A DNA stretch of 63,746 nt. It comes from Enterobacter sp. 10-1. Its GTDB lineage: Bacteria > Pseudomonadota > Gammaproteobacteria > Enterobacterales > Enterobacteriaceae. The stretch covers positions 20,442-84,187 of the forward strand of contig NISF01000012.1 of assembly GCA_002270295.1 (NCBI GenBank). The letters run 5' to 3'. The notes beneath the pieces are model-generated. The model ran no database searches and was not told the DNA's origin. It saw nothing but the letters and a program-made list of their open reading frames with translations. Of the stretch, positions 63,554-63,746 are shown piece after piece (position 1 is the first letter of the stretch; every line of letters starts with the position of its first letter). Position numbers and translations under genes: made by a program.

Positions 63554-63581
63554 TTGTCAACGTCAGAGAACTGCCTATAAT
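63554..63581 (+). promoter_or_regulatory. rRNA operon promoter P1
   Basis: TTGTCA at 63554-63559 and a consensus TATAAT at 63576-63581 with 16-base spacing and the AT-rich UP-element-like sequence TTGAATAATTTTTTGAAAAC upstream. GCGCCTCCACTG follows, the usual rrn P1 start region. Confidence 0.9.
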
Positions 63582-63685
63582 GCGCCTCCACTGACACGGA
63601 ACAACGGCCAGCACGCCGCCGGGTCAGCAGGCTTCAGCGCTGAATATCAGCCGCGAAAGCCGACGGAGAAAAGCAAAATAAACGC

Positions 63686-63713
63686 TTGACTCTGAATGAG
63701 GAAAACGTAATAT
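63686..63713 (+). promoter_or_regulatory. rRNA operon promoter P2
   Basis: TTGACT at 63686-63691 and TAATAT at 63708-63713 with 16-base spacing, about 130 bases after P1. The 16S gene lies beyond the window end. Confidence 0.85.
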
Positions 63714-63746
63714 ACGGGACCTCGCGACAGAGCGCTAAAGCGCGTC

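Overview
This window is a chromosomal segment of an Enterobacteriaceae bacterium. Gene order from trxA through rho, the wec/rff enterobacterial common antigen (ECA) cluster, hemCDXY/cyaA, uvrD, corA, metE/metR, ubiEJB, tatABCD, fadBA, trkH and hemG to an rRNA operon promoter is the classic order seen in Escherichia, Salmonella and Klebsiella. The base composition looks GC-rich, and differences from E. coli K-12 (no aslA/aslB, no yigF/yigG, ERIC repeats) suggest a Klebsiella/Enterobacter/Kosakonia-like relative. I cannot name the genus from the sequence alone. Comparisons to E. coli are from memory, not from an alignment run here.

Layout: 1-1927 holds the 3' end of trxA, the rho leader ORF and rho. 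2120-13040 is the ECA operon: wecA, wzzE, wecB, wecC, wecD, wecE, wzxE, wecF, wzyE, wecG. The genes normally between wecC and wecD (rffG and rffH, dTDP-glucose dehydratase and glucose-1-phosphate thymidylyltransferase) are missing and only a short in-frame scar remains. 13379-15342 has yifK and a four-gene tRNA operon (Arg-His-Leu-Pro). 15489-15706 is the small RNA GlmZ. 15809-19896 (minus strand) is hemCDXY, divergent from cyaA. 22845-28956 holds cyaY, then lptM, dapF, yigA, xerC, yigB and the SOS-regulated uvrD.

28957-33863 carries the corA leader peptide and corA, a secreted endonuclease/exonuclease/phosphatase-family protein not found here in E. coli K-12, then rarD, yigI and pldA. 33932-43628 holds recQ, rhtC, rhtB, pldB, yigL, yigM, metR and metE, with two ERIC repeats and one other palindromic repeat in the gaps. 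43710-55648 holds ysgA, udp, rmuC, ubiE-ubiJ-ubiB, tatA-tatB-tatC-tatD, rfaH, ubiD and fre. 55769-59317 is an ERIC repeat carrying an extra insert followed by fadBA (minus strand). 59510-63492 holds pepQ, yigZ, trkH and hemG. The window ends in the tandem P1/P2 promoters of an rRNA operon.

The main functional theme is envelope biogenesis (ECA, Tat export, outer-membrane phospholipase, LptM, RfaH), plus tetrapyrrole and ubiquinone synthesis and DNA maintenance. The most unusual observation is the loss of rffGH from an otherwise intact ECA operon: WecE and WecD still need dTDP-4-keto-6-deoxyglucose, so this cell must obtain it from another RmlA/RmlB pair or make an incomplete ECA pathway. No insertion sequence, prophage or CRISPR array was seen.
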